NCBI RefSeq assembly: GCF_023159225.1
Contig: NC_063174.1
Location: 37,793,691 to 37,857,690, forward strand
From: Perognathus longimembris pacificus
Lineage: Eukaryota > Chordata > Mammalia > Rodentia > Heteromyidae
Length of the DNA: 64,000 nucleotides
Direction: 5' to 3'
Positions within the stretch are counted from its first letter, which is position 1. Each line of letters begins with the position of its first letter. Below the pieces are notes generated by a model, which saw only the letters and a program-made list of their open reading frames with translations, had not been told where the DNA came from and made no database searches. Shown in pieces: positions 23,691 to 35,770 of this stretch. The translations under genes were made by a program, and so were the position numbers.

Positions 23691-24002
23691 AAATAAATTA
23701 AATGAATGATATTACAATCTGTACAAAAAGTTCTGACAGTGTAGAGGTACGTAGGATAGAAACAATGATTTTATCTTTCTGAAAATAGCAACAACTAGGT
23801 CTGTACTCCTAGATTTCTTCCTTCCATGTAGTTACTTCAATTACTTAAGAAAACCATAGTATAAAATATATTGTTTAATAACATTTTCTTTATTTGTATT
23901 TTGGGATTGTTTTCTAGTTAAATTATATATAGCTTTTCCTAAACTTAAGGAAAAAATTCTACATTGCATTACACTGTAGAGATGTACCATCAACTGGATC
24001 AC

Positions 24003-24106
24003 TTACATCCATGTGTATGTGTGTGTGTATGTGTATGTGTGTGTGTATGTGAACATGTAATAAATATAAGGACTTACTTCTGAACTTTTAGTTATATCAC
24101 CTTATG

Positions 24107-24150
<44 letters not shown>
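24003..24150. repeat. Two (TG)n microsatellites
   Basis: An interrupted TG/TATG run (about 24009-24052) and a pure TG run (about 24109-24150). Confidence 0.92.
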
Positions 24151-24152
<2 letters not shown>

Positions 24153-24236
24153 GTGTTAGGTTTTGAATTCAGGCCTTGTGCTGGCTTACTTGCTCAGTTG
24201 GTATTTTACTACTTGATCTGTAACACCAGCCATAGA
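24151..24236 (-). repeat. SINE fragment behind the TG tract
   Basis: GTTTTGAATTCAGGCC and TTACTACTTGATCTGTAAC fit a degraded reverse tRNA-like half. Confidence 0.5.
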
Positions 24237-25407
24237 CACTTTCTCGATTATTTTAACTTTGCATTAAAATTTGAAATCTCCTTTGTTTTCCAATGAAGAA
24301 TGACAGGAGTGTTGTTTTGCACTATATGTCGAGTTGATGCCAGCCCCCCTCACTAGGGTCATTCATCTAGGAAGGGCGGGACTGAGCCAGGAGCCTATCA
24401 TCTGTGCTGTGATACCAGGCTTTGTGACAGCATCTCTTTGCAAAGAAAGAGAATGGTAGGCAGAAAGAGGTGCAAATTGGTGCTGGGAAATTCTAGAGTT
24501 ACTAAGGATGAGACTTTTGTATATACAACAATTCTGTATCTGTGACAGGCTGATATTTTGTTCTTGGAATCTCCAATCAGGGAACGCTCCTCTTCTCAAA
24601 TGCAGAACTGTAGGCTACAGTGAGTCACGATGCCTTAGAGGAGACATGTTGCATGTAGTCTGTCCCAGCAGAGAACTGGGCTTGCACTGGCTCTTCTCCT
24701 ACCCAGATCACCAGCCTCTGTTCTACATCTATGGAGAAGATGTAGAAGCTGGAGCCTCAGTGAGCAGCCACCAGCAGCAAGCTTGCTGAGGGGGCTTTCC
24801 TTTTGGTGGGAAAGGTAGTATATAATTATTAGCAAGTAAGCCATTAAGCTATACCGTTATATAAATAAAATTTGAATTTTGTAAATGGTGGCAGGAAAAA
24901 GGCCAGACCCACTTACACACAGGAAAATCTTGTGTGATCTCTCACACATTGGGGGTGCCAGCACTCTTTTGTCTTTGACTACACCTAGCTGCCTGTCAGG
25001 GGCAAGGATGTGTGATATGCTGAGGACGGATGGAGTGAGTTTTGTGTTCCAAACACTGTGTCCACTGTGTGCCACTGGAACTCATCTATTCCAGCCACTG
25101 CCTGACCTGCTCTTGCCCAGCCCATCTTCTGCTGAATGGCCACTGTGCATCCTCTCCTGTATTGGCTGGTGACATTTGCTTTGGGGAAAGCAAGCAGGAT
25201 GTGGTTGCTCCCAGCTGGGCATGGGAGCTCCCTGGAGCCCTGGGGATTCTGGCCCTCTCCTTTGTCCCTTGCGGAAATGAAAGGTACATACTGGACGGTA
25301 TCTGTAGCTGATCTTCACTATACTTGAGAGGGAGGGGGAGATTGAAACTTCTTCTCTGGCCTTCCTGCTGCCAACAGGAGAGCAGAGGCTTCAATCATTC
25401 TCTCTGG

Positions 25408-25460
25408 TATTCTTTATCATTATCATCATCACTTATTATTATTATCATTATTATTTATTA
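25408..25460. repeat. ATT/ATC-rich microsatellite
   Basis: Interrupted TTATCATTATCATC and ATTATTATT units abut the SINE fragment that follows on its tail side. Confidence 0.88.
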
Positions 25461-25538
25461 CTGGGTACTAGGGTTTGACCTCAAGGCCTTGGTTTTGCCA
25501 GGCAGGTGCTCTACCACTTGAGCCACACTTCCAGTCCT
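25461..25538 (-). repeat. ID-like monomer
   Basis: The reverse complement reads GGACTGGAAGTGTGGCTCAAGT, then GTAGAGCACCTGCC, then an ID-like B-box region. It has no Geo spacer. Confidence 0.65.
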
Positions 25539-25619
25539 TCTCAAATATTCTTCCTTTTACAGATAATAATAGTTATCACCTGCAGCAGCACTACTTCCTT
25601 ATTTAGATGGCCTTTACAC

Positions 25620-25835
25620 TGGGCTGGGAAGTTTTATACATGCCCAGTATATATTAACCTGTTCTGAAACTTATGAGGGAGGTCCTATTATAGTCCCATT
25701 TTTCTAGATAAGGAAACTGAAGCACAGAGGAGCTGAGTAACTTGCTCAGGATCAAACAGCATGAAAGGGATGGAGTCTGAATTCAAATCTAAGCAGATGG
25801 ACTCCAGAGTTTCTGGTCCTAATCATGACTCTATT
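25620..25835 (-). repeat. MIR SINE
   Basis: CATTTTTCTAGATAAGGAAAC, GCACAGAGGAGCTGAGTAAC and TTGCTCAGGATCAAACAGC are a clear reverse MIR. Confidence 0.85.
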
Positions 25836-26114
25836 CTTCAGAAGGACACTGCCATCTTTTAGAGTAATGAGGTCAAACGGGCACGTCTAGAAGGGCGACT
25901 CAGGTGAGTAAGGTGAGGAAATTATGTCACATAAGGAATATTCAGTGGAGCCAGTGATGCTTTGGTATGGAGATGAGAAGAGCAAGGGATGGATGGGAAA
26001 GAGATGACCAGTGGGTTATAGGCAAGCCCTTGTCATACCTCTGTCTGTGAACAACAATAGGCTTTTTCTGTGTAGCCCTCATGGCTGCCCCAGCGTCACT
26101 GAGCACCGTGTATG

Positions 26115-26321
26115 AAGATGGAGGGTTCTGGGGCTGGGGATATAGCCTAGTGTCAAGAGTGCCTGCCTCGGATACACGAGGCCCTAGGTTCGATTCCCCA
26201 GCACCACATATACAGAAAACGGCCAGAAGCGGCGCTGTGGCTCAAGTGGCAGAGTGCTAGCCTTGAGCGGGAAGAAGCCAGGGACAGTGCTCAGGCCCTG
26301 AGTCCAAGGCCCAGGATTGGC

Positions 26322-26357
<36 letters not shown>

Positions 26358-26368
26358 TGGAGGGTTCT
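26115..26368 (+). repeat. IDL-Geo SINE, youngest-looking copy (33 A tail)
   Basis: The duplication AAGATGGAGGGTTCT is at 26115-26129 and 26354-26368. A run of 33 A (26323-26355) ends the element. The body shows the variants ATAGCCTAG, CGGATACACG, CCCTAGGTTCG and GAGCGGGAAGAAG. Confidence 0.96.
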
Positions 26369-27309
26369 AGTTAAAAATAGAGAGAGACTTTTTACAAGTA
26401 GAGCAGCATACAGGGGGAATATCTGACTCAAACAGGACTTAATTTTCTAACCTGGGAAGTGGGTAAATGGAGACCAGTGGGCATCCCACAGGAAGGCAGG
26501 TATACAGTGGGGCCAGGGAAGGGGATGGACTCAATGATCCCTGATGAGGAAAATCCCATGCTTTTTTAGGATTTTGTTGCTCAATACCTCACATCCAGAT
26601 GACTACTCACACAGTAGGCCCATGGTCAATACTTATTCAGGAAACCACCAGACAGAACTATGAATACACACATATTTAGGCTATGGCTACACTACTGTGA
26701 GCCTATATAATACCAGAAGGCAATGCTGTGCATCCATAAACTAAACTCTTCCAAAATGGAAGGGATCAGGATGTTTTCTTCTGTGTCAAAATAGGACAAG
26801 GTGGTAGAAGCACAGGCGTGGGATGGGAAGACAGAGTTTCAACAAACACGAGGTCAAATATGGGAGGAAGAAAGGGCTCCCACTCCTGCGGTCACCTCTG
26901 TTTCACTACTAACCAGATTTTTCCCAGATTGGATCTGAGCAAAGCTCCTACACATGAAGGACTTTGTTCTTGGTTATTTTATAAACATGAAAGTGTATTT
27001 AATGTTTCCCTCCTGAAATGGGGGGAAAAAGGTAAATGAATAAAAGGTGTCATATTTTCCATTAATAAAACCTGGACCATTCTAGGCATCAAACTGAGAG
27101 TCAAGACTCCAAAATATAAGATCCGTTGGGGCTCAGGACCCCTAATGCTCTGGGTATGTATATTAATGTGTGTGTTGGGGAAGAAATAGTATTCAGGCTT
27201 GTTGGAAAATCAGAAAAACAATGTTCATCATAGATTAGGAAGAGTGGTCTTAATACTGACAATTAGGCATAGTTTATAAATTTCCCCTTTCTTTTAAGTA
27301 GCAAACATC

Positions 27310-27500
27310 TGACTTGAAAGCAGGGTCATAGAATTACAGAGCTTCTGAATTAAAAGGGACCTCAGAGGCATTTGCTTTATGTATTTTCCTCTCTCACCTG
27401 CCCAACACAAGGATCTGTTTCCATTTGTAATCTTATGCCAAGTAACCGTCTACCTTCTGTTTGATGGCCAGTAGGGACAGGAAGTTTATTTTCTCAGTGA
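27310..27500. repeat. Possible CR1/L3 or similar ancient remnant
   Basis: GGTCATAGAATTACAGAGC and AAAAGGGACCTCAGAGGC recall old 'blood-group' repeat wording. Low certainty. Confidence 0.3.
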
Positions 27501-27529
27501 CAAAAATCTGTACTGGATTTTTTTCTTTT

Positions 27530-27762
27530 TGGATACCTGTCCTGGGGCTTGAAGTCAGGATCTAGATGCAGTCCCTGAGCATTTTTCACTCATGGCTAGC
27601 ACTCTACTGCTTGAACTCCAGTTCCACGTTCTGCTTTCTTGGTAGTTAATTGGAAATAAGAGTCTCATGGACTTTCTGGCTCCAGCTGGCTTTGAACCAC
27701 AATCCTCAGATCTCAGCCTCTTAGTAGTTAGGATTACAGGCGTGAATCACTGCTGCCCAGCC
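27530..27762 (-). repeat. B1/Geo-type dimeric SINE
   Basis: Reverse and complete, with GTTAATTGGAAATAAGAGTC linker and AGGATTACAGGCGTGAATC. Confidence 0.86.
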
Positions 27763-28600
27763 AAGTTCTTCTTCTTTACATTTATTTGAGAGCTGACCTC
27801 CTATAATTTCTAATCAGGGTTCTAGAATCCTCTAGAATCCACAACAATCCCACTTTTCACAGAAAGAGTAGAAGATGGGCATTATTATTTCCATGTGAAA
27901 ATCTCTCTTTTAGCTCACAAATATTTCTTCTCTTCTTGGAAAGAAAATCCTAAGTTCCATCACTCATTCCTATATCATAGAGATTTGTGTTTCTTCTCCC
28001 CCACTCTCCAGCATCTTTCTTCTGAATCCAATTTGGCAAGACCTTTCTTGTAAAGCTGGACAACAAGGCTTCAAATGTGCTTGTGAATAGCCCAGAGATG
28101 AATGAAGCTGTCTCTGGTTCTAACTAATGTCATGTGGGTAGCCATGGTACAGCATCAGCTCATAAAAACATAGTCAACAAAATCTCCCATATTTGAGAGG
28201 ATTTGAAATGAAAGGATTATCTCTTTTGCACCTCCTCTTAAATTCTGGAGGATGACATAGATATTCAAAAAGGAGGGGCTGGGCATGTGGCCAAAACTTC
28301 CTCATTCTTCAACAGACAATACTCCTTCAATCTGGCATAGAGTCTATGACAATGCCTGAACCCAGCAGAATGGTGGCACTTGGATGTTGTAGACTACGTC
28401 TTCCCTACTCAAAGGAAGGGGAAAGGACAAACAACCCCTGTGAGATTCTTTACATCATCTTGCCTCAGTTCATCTTCTTCATCCCAAGGTTACCTCTATT
28501 TCATAGATAAGCTTAGAGTGTTGCATGCTACTGGATTTAGAATAACAGGAAGACACAAAACAAAAAAAAGTCTCATATTCCCACAGTCAAAAGAAAGTTA

Positions 28601-28818
28601 AGAAGCCAGGTGCCTATAATCCTGGGTACTCAGGAGACCTCGAGATCTGAGAATCGTGGTTCAAAGTCAGCCCCAGAATTAAACTCCCTGAAATGCTTTT
28701 CTCCAATTAACCAGCAAAGAGCCAGAAGTAGAGCTGTGGCTCAAGTAGGTGAGTGCCAGCCTTGAGTTAAAAAGCTAAGGGACAGTGTTCTGGTCTCAGT
28801 ACCAGCACAAGGCAGGAA
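28601..28818 (+). repeat. B1/Geo-type dimeric SINE
   Basis: GCCAGGTGCCTATAATCC start, AATTAACCAGCAAAGAGCC linker and a right half with CTGTGGCTCAAGTAGG. Confidence 0.85.
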
Positions 28819-28837
28819 GCAGGGGGGCGGGGGGAAT

Positions 28838-28878
28838 GGAGAGAGAGATAGAGAGAGAGAGAGAGGGAGAGGGAGAGA
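28838..28878. repeat. (GA)n run at the 3' end of a SINE
   Basis: GAGAGAGATAGAGAGAGAG and similar units follow the SINE after a G-rich stub (GGGGGGCGGGGGG at 28825-28836). Confidence 0.88.
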
Positions 28879-29558
28879 TCCACATATCTTCTGCTTTCAA
28901 TTTAACTTTTTCCCACTAGGAACTGTTCATGTACATGACACTGGTCTTTTCATTACCAGTGCTGTTGTTGCCACTGAGAGTGATGAATCAAGCCTGTCCC
29001 TTTCCATATGGTCCATGTTTTCTATTTTACAAAAGAGGTGCAAAGAAATAGATGGGGAGAATTAAGTCATGGAATGAGAGGGTCTTGTGAGTTGGAGAGG
29101 ATCCCAAATGTCGTTGAGGTCTGAGGCAATTCAAGATGGATTTCTCAATAGAGAAAGAGCTCGGGGAAGCCTATAAAAGGAGAGGAGGAGTTGTGGCTGG
29201 AGGGAAGGTATTCCAGAGAACTAAATGAGAACCTGACACCAGGATGGTTAGATTGTAGGACTGGGGCAAAGCAAAGAAATAAAGCAAGATGTATTGGCAA
29301 TTCCTTGTCCTGCCTACCCTCCTTCAAGTCTCCTTTCATGCCCTACCCAGAGCATGTTGCTAGGAACTCTAGTATCATTAAATGCTTCTCGTTCAAAATT
29401 TATGGGAGTTCTTTAAGAAGTTTAGGAATTGCTGCAAATGAGATCTTCTTCCTCTTAGAGTCAAATCATCCATGAAGTAAAGGCTACAGGTAGTTCTGCA
29501 GTAGTCAAATCTTTGGACTTGACCTAACCCAGTATTTCTAAATGTACTTGACAAGAGA

Positions 29559-29561
<3 letters not shown>

Positions 29562-29610
<49 letters not shown>
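29562..29610. repeat. (TC)n microsatellite
   Basis: About 20 TC units in otherwise unique sequence. No SINE is recognisable beside it. Confidence 0.93.
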
Positions 29611-30089
29611 GTGATTCCTATTCATATCCACAGACTCCCAACTGTGTTCATCAGTAGACCAACAAGGCAAGAGTGAAGGCCACCAAAACAGCAGCATCTC
29701 TATCCTTGGAAGAAGCAGGAGGAAGTAGGCATGCATGAGACATTTTCATCGTGGTTCTCCACGATGGTGCATGGTAGGAAGGAGAGCAGAAGAGTAGACA
29801 GTAAAGAGGCTGCTCTGGAATGTGAGATCCAAACCTGAGGAATGAGAAGGCAGCCAATAGGCACAGAGGAGGCCCCAAGCTGTTACTCAGGCCATCCCAG
29901 CAAAGTTCATATTGGAGCATAATGCCCTCTTCCAGCTGCCACCTCCAGACCCCACCCATCTGGCCCCACCCAGAGAACAACAAGGTATGAGGAGACTCTA
30001 CTAAATCCCTGGGACACCTGCCCTTGGAACCACTTCCTTCATCAATGTCTCTTTGAGGTCCAAGCAACTTTCCTCTGTCAGGACTAGGG

Positions 30090-30195
30090 ACAGGGGACCA
30101 TGCAATTTCTGTCTCTGGGCCTCAGTTTTCTTACTTGTAAGATATCTGGGTTAAATTAGCATTTTCTAAGCCTTTTCTCAGCTGTGCTGTGAGGT
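30090..30195 (+). repeat. MIR fragment
   Basis: GGGCCTCAGTTTTCTTACTTG and GATATCTGGGTTAAATTAG match the MIR 3' part. Confidence 0.55.
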
Positions 30196-30956
30196 ATATG
30201 AGTCCTGGGATACTGGGATTCTAATTTTGCAAGCTCTTATTAGCTAGCTGTGATATTTGAATAACTCTGCCTCTCCCATGTAGAACTTGATGATTTTCAG
30301 GCTCCAACGAGGCAATGCAGAGATCCTCAGTGAGGACTGAAAAGCAGCTGTGGAAGTAGAAGGGGGGTATTTTTCCTTTGGGTATAGTCCCTGTAAGTGA
30401 TGGTTGGCTATATGCACAGTCCATCTGGCCCCTTGATTTTCTCAACACTCTCCTCCCACTCGTCCTCTATGAGCTGGTGTCTTCTTGACCTTTCTCCCAT
30501 CACCCATAATTCCTTTGCTTTTGTTGGGAGTACTGGCCTCCCACATTCTCCTAGGTGGTCAAGAGTTGGGCTAATGGTGGAGATTAGCAGGCTTAAAATA
30601 ATTTCATATTTATCTTAATTTGGACAAAGATTGAACTGCAAATACCAGTGGGATGTTTATATAAAGGACTTCTTGCCAACAATATTAAAAGATATGAGTC
30701 AGATGAAACTTATTTACCGAAGAACACACTGTTTTCAAGTACCTGGAGGAATACCAGGTATGTCCAACAGGATAGTGAAAGCAGAGAGCCATCTCATCCT
30801 GGTTGATGCCCACTTTGTCAGTTGTTACTTTAGCTTTCAGAGGCTGTTCCGGAGTGGGTGAGGATCCAGTTCCTTGTTTTCTATCTCTACCTATGGGTCC
30901 AGCACACTCATGAGTGTTGACAGCTGCCCAACAAGTTACTTAAAATGGTCAATTTC

Positions 30957-31130
30957 AAGCTAGGCATTGATGGCTTACACCTATAATCCTAGCTACTCAG
31001 AAGGCTGAGAACTGAGATCATCGTACTTTGAAGCCAACCCAGGCAGAGACATCTAAGAGGGTTGTATCTCCAATAAACCAGCCAAAAGCTGGAAGTAGAG
31101 CTGTGGCTCTGAGTTCAGGTGCACATGAAT
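30957..31130 (+). repeat. Internally deleted B1/Geo-type SINE
   Basis: The left half is intact (AAGCTAGGCATTGATGGC). The right half jumps from GAGCTGTGGCTC straight to TGAGTTCAGG, so most of the spacer and D-arm-like part is missing. Confidence 0.78.
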
Positions 31131-31134
31131 GCAT

Positions 31135-31136
<2 letters not shown>

Positions 31137-31171
<35 letters not shown>
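31137..31171. repeat. (CA)n microsatellite at a SINE 3' end
   Basis: About 16 CA units directly follow the deleted SINE. Confidence 0.93.
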
Positions 31172-31174
<3 letters not shown>

Positions 31175-31573
31175 CATCTCATCCATACTTCTTAGCTGAG
31201 GCTTTTCCTATAGGCTGAGGCAGATCAATTCAAAGCTCTTGAGGAATAAGGGCTATAAGAACATTTGCAAAGGAGGAAATTGAACCAGGTAGAGCTTGCA
31301 TTGTGATTTTGTTTAAATCCCTAAGTCTACAGACTTTAAACCTGGTTGCTTTTCTGCAAGAAGTTATTCTTCTCTTCTCTGAGAGCAATAGAATAATCTT
31401 TCTAGAAAAACCTCTTCCTCCATCCAAACTGTCTCAGTCCTTTTGCTGATTTCAGACTGCTTCTTCTCAGGTTGCTCAAGAGGATATTCTTTGTTCCCCA
31501 TTGGAGACTCTGACTCTAGAGTGATCTTTAGAATGTACCATTTTGCTGAAAACAACCACAACAGCCACACAAT

Positions 31574-31803
31574 GATATCAGTGCTAGTGGCTCATGCTTG
31601 TAATTTTACCTATGCAGGAGGTTGAGATCCAGAGGATTGTAGTTTGAAGCCAGTCCAGGCAGAAAAATCCATGAGACTTCATTTCCAAAATAACCAGCAA
31701 AAATCAAGGCTGGAAGTATGGTTTAAATGTTCCCTGTCATCCAAATAAGGGTGAGGCATCAAGTTCAAACTACAGACCTGGGGTGGTGGGGGGGGGGGGG
31801 GGG
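31574..31803 (+). repeat. Old B1/Geo-type SINE followed by a G16 run
   Basis: The SINE (31574 to about 31778) is diverged. A run of 16 G at 31788-31803 follows and could fold as a G-quadruplex or reflect uncertain base calling. Confidence 0.75.
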
Positions 31804-33039
31804 TAGCAGAGATGATAATAAGAATAAACAGTTAAGGCTAACTAGACACTTCATTTGCAAGCAAAGTGATTTATTTATATTATCTAATTGAAATCTCCCA
31901 ACTGAGATAGCTATAACAATACCTACTAATGTTATCATCTTCTCTCTCTTTCTCTTTTAAATAAATGCAGGCTGTTCAAGGCTTTGTCTGATGGAGTAGC
32001 TTTTCCAAGGCTGCACAGGCTGCCTCCATGTAGCTTCTTGTTCTTCTTCTTTTATTTTTGCAAGAAGATACTCTGAAAACTCCCCAAAGCAACTTAAAAA
32101 TAGCCTCTTAGTTTTTAATTATGGGCTGATATCCTCAGAGCTCCTTTAGCAAATACGTTTGTCTTGGCTGCTTCTGTAACAACCCCCTCTAGTCTCAGCC
32201 CTGAGGGATTTCTGTGCTTCTTCTCCCCTCCCTGCTGCCCCTGCCTCCCCTTGGGAGCACACCTGGGAGAGGTGCCCACTAGTGCTCATTCCATTTCAGA
32301 TCTGCAGAATTTGGCAGGAGCTGCCAACTTGAAGATTTTGTCACCTGGGGTCTGCTGCTTGGAGCATGGATGGGGAAAGTGCTCTGGGTCCGGGAGAGAA
32401 GGTTGCTGTGTTTAGGCCAGTGGCACTGACTGGGGGCTGGGAGGCAGAGCCTGTGTGCCCAAGGGGAGACAAAGGACACACTCAGTGAGAATGTGGCCTT
32501 GGGACCCACTGAGTCCAGAGGTCAGATTGTATCTCCTGAGACCAAGCTTTGGGTTTGGCCTTTTACTCAGTCATTAAGTTCTGCCCCTAGTAACTTAGAC
32601 AGGACTCTATGCATGCCCCAGAACACAACCTTCCAAACAGGCCGGTTCTCTGTAGTCTGCTTGATGGTAGTGCCCTCACCTCACCCCAACATGAAGCACT
32701 GGGGTATTCACATACTTGGGGTGCTGGCTTGGAGCATAGTGGTCACTCAAGAGAACTTCAGCCATGGGATCGTAGGGTCCTGGGAGAGTCGATGTGGCTG
32801 CCCAGCCCCTAGCACAGATTCCCCAGAAGTGATTATTCTCCTGCAAGGAGAAAGCAGCCTGCCAGGCCTCACTAAAATGCTTTTGGCAAAGAATTCCTCC
32901 AGGAATATCCCCTACAGGCGGACAGGCTCTTCAGGGACAGCTCAAAGTTTCCTGCCCATGGAAGCCTGAGGGGTTGCTGGATCTCTGGCTGGGGAGGAGG
33001 CAGCTGCCAGATGTTGCTGAGCAATTACCACCATAGTCA

Positions 33040-33235
33040 TTCTGGATTTGGCCTTTACCATGTGTCACACACTGGGCTGCCTCACTAGACACTCCAGCAT
33101 AGACATGGGTGTTCATATTGTTTAGATGGGACATAATTAGCTAAGTTAATGTGCCTCAGTTCATGACTGGCTGAACCAGGATTTATACCTGGTCTGTGGG
33201 GATTTCTTCCCCTTCTAGTATTAGGTCTCCTCAAA
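33040..33235 (-). repeat. Probable MIR
   Basis: TTTACCATGTGTCACACACTG and CAGTTCATGACTGGCTGAACC with CAGGATTTATACCTGGTC fit a reverse MIR, weakly. Confidence 0.45.
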
Positions 33236-33951
33236 AGGTAGTGCTGATCCAACCTGAGGTACTGATCTTTGGTGAGCATCTGGGGTCGCATCATGCCTAT
33301 GGAGCAAATAGGAGGGAAACGTGGTTCTTGGGTCAAGGTACTGGGAACAGTGTCATTGCAGAGATGGTCAAAAAAGTGCCCCATTTGACAGAAGCCAGTC
33401 TACTAGGAGGAGGAGGTGGAGGAGGTACTTGCCCCTTGTCCTACTTGGATCTCTGTGGAGTGGATCAGCCAACCTGTTGAGGGGGAGGGGAGGAGAGTTG
33501 CAGTGTTTGGTACCCAGACAAGAGCAGAAGCCTTTCTGTAGCTTTTCTGCCTTAGTAATAACTTCTGGCTCTCACCCAGTCTATAAACTCACTCTCCACT
33601 GTATCTTTTGTTCAATTTTGTGTGATGACTGCCTAGACTCAATTCCAATATGTCCTTAACCCCTAGACACATTATTTTTTCCCCTCAAATTTTAATATGT
33701 TTGCAGCTGGCATACATCTTTTCATGGAGAGCTGCAATGAATGTGATGTGGCTGTTTAAATTGCTGTTGCATTTTTAGAATTGAGAGACACCAAGTAAGA
33801 AAGATAAAAGAAGAGAATTCAAATCTTTACTCAATCCATCAATTACTTCCAAGCAAGCCAGGTGTTACAGTAGATTCTGGAACTGTAGAAGTAACTAACA
33901 TACAATCCTAGAGGTTCTAGGCTAGAGTTGAAGAACTGGACTAGGCACTTT

Positions 33952-34184
33952 AACAGCTAGAGCTTGGGGCTGGGAATATGGCCTAGTGGCAGAGTGCTTG
34001 CCTTGTATACATGAAGCCCTGGGTTTGATTCCTCAGCACCACATATATGGAAAAAGCCAGAAGTGGCACTGTGGCAAAAGTGGTAGAGTGCTAGCCTTGA
34101 GCAAAAAGAAGCCAGGGTCAGTACTCAGGCCTTGAGTTCAAGCTCCATGACTGGAAAAAACCAAAACAAAACAGCTAGAGCTTG
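33952..34184 (+). repeat. IDL-Geo SINE with 15-bp duplication
   Basis: AACAGCTAGAGCTTG is at 33952-33966 and 34170-34184. The tail is AAAAAACCAAAACAAA. Older variant class (GAGCAAAAAGAAG). Confidence 0.94.
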
Positions 34185-34309
34185 CTGTGTCCAGGGTTGT
34201 GAATTTGGGGAAGGATCAGAGGAGGGAGGCTGGGATAGTTTGAGGAGAAAGTGTGTCGCGAAAGAGGATGGGGTTATTGAGGGCTTGAGGGGAGGGGTTA
34301 GAATGGATT

Positions 34310-34660
34310 GGGGAATGGTATCCCAGACAAATTGAATAGTTGGAGCAAAGAAAGATTCAGATTCAGGAGAAAATGGGGTGTATTTGGAGTCATCAGTGTT
34401 CTTTGTGGCAGGAATGGAGGGGGGAGGGGATTCCCTGGCATAAAATGACAGGGCAGGGATAGATAGGGCCAGATCTGGGGGACCTTGAGCACAATGCAGA
34501 TTAGATCAATCTCAATCATGAGTTTAAATGTGAATCATTCAGGGATTCTGAGTAATGGAATCTGACTTGTATGTTTAAGAATTCCACAAAGAAAACAGGT
34601 GGGAAGAGGCTAGTAGAGTGTGATGGGAGCAGATGGGTCAAGTGACAGCTATTGATAGGG
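34310..34660 (+). repeat. Ancient interspersed repeat, family unassigned
   Basis: GGGCCAGATCTGGGGGACC, GGAATCTGACTTGTATG and GTGGGAAGAGGCTAGTAG follow a well-known old mammalian repeat in order. The same class appears at 54120-54440. Confidence 0.45.
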
Positions 34661-35013
34661 AAAAAGGACTTACTCTGGAAGATGCACAAGGATTCCTTTT
34701 CATTTACTATTCCTAGACAAGTTGGCCTAATTATACAAGCTTGAGGAAGATTACCCAGTGGTACAGCTAAGCAACTAGCAATTGAACCTGCAGCCACCAG
34801 GGGTTTTGGTCTGGCCTTAATCTCATGACAGGTGTCCTTATCTCAGGAGAGCCCCCGGATCCATTGGCAGGCTTGTTTGGAAAGTTAGAACAAGAAGAGC
34901 TTACTATTTGTCTCTACTTGGTAAAAGATGTGTGTCATATTAACCTACAATAATGGCCTTCCAGCTGGTACTTGCCAGTTGGAAGTACCAACTCATCAAT
35001 CAGCATTGGGTTT

Positions 35014-35263
35014 TTGTGTGTGTGGGGGGGGGTGTGTGTGCCAGGACTGGGGCTTGAACTCAGGGTCACTTCACTTTCCTTGGCTTTTTTGTTGTTGTTG
35101 TTGTTCAAAGCTGGCTTCTATAAGCTTCACTTTGGGCTTTTTGCTGATTAATTGGAGGTAAGAGTTTCATGGACTTTTCTGTTTGGGCTGGCTTTGAACT
35201 GCTATCCTCAGATCTCAGCCTCCTAAGTAGCTAGGTTTATAATGTGAGCCACCAGAACCCATC
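35014..35263 (-). repeat. B1/Geo-type SINE with internal (GTT)n
   Basis: Reverse orientation. The Geo half contains an expanded TTGTTGTTGTTGTTG stretch, and a TG/G8 run lies at its tail. Confidence 0.85.
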
Positions 35264-35670
35264 CCAATCAGAATTTATTTTTCTTTTTACCATTGGATGG
35301 GAGCAGCATTTGGGAAAACATGTACAAGCATTGTTGAGATCCACATAGGAAAGCCACAGTGAACATATCTCAGTCTGATATCAGATATGGAATATGGAAT
35401 GATATAGTATCAAAACAGATATGGAGTCACAGGAAAGAGTGAGATAAATTGCCATAGTTGTACATTGGGGTCCAGAGAGCAAACACATGACTATAATTGG
35501 TGCTGGTGACTTACGGGTATACCCATGAGAGGTACTCCGGAGACAGATGTGGGGATGAGAGGTAGAAGGAGCTTTTCCATTGGATGGGATACTTGGTGAG
35601 GGATGGAGGACCGACTTGATACTGTGACAGAAGACTTACCATTTTCTTTTCTTCCTGTTTCTCTGCACAG

Positions 35671-35770
35671 GTGCAGTGCCATACTTACACGGGGTACTGC
35701 TGGTGTGTCACCCCAGACGGGAAGCCCATCAGTGGCTCTTCTGTGCAGAATAAAACTCCTGTATGTTCAG
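35671..35770 (+). CDS. SMOC1: SMOC1 exon 4: second half of thyroglobulin type-1 domain 1
   Basis: 100 bp, phase 0 in and phase 1 out. It encodes VQCHTYTGYCWCVTPDGK... and ends VQNKTPVCS(G). It carries the diagnostic CWCV motif (exon residues 10-13) and cysteines 3-6 of the thyroglobulin type-1 fold, completing the domain begun in exon 3. N27-K-T is an N-glycosylation sequon in a position I recall as glycosylated in human SMOC1. The donor is TCAG|GTACCG, weak at +4 and +5. The frame continues into exon 5 as GGT. Confidence 0.97.

Larger units (their letters stand above)
17661..35670 (+). other. SMOC1: SMOC1 intron 3 (18,010 bp)
   Basis: GTAAGG donor; acceptor with a long pyrimidine tract ending CTCTGCACAG. 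It is repeat-dense, and the repeats are listed separately. The stretches 20310-22080, 24240-25400, 26370-27300, 28880-29560, 29610-30090, 31810-33040 and 35265-35670 hold no assignable element. Open frames within it have no recognisable product. Confidence 0.93.

Noticed and set aside
32493..32969. 158-codon + strand frame
   Set aside because: No recognisable domain, splice context or codon pattern; probably chance.
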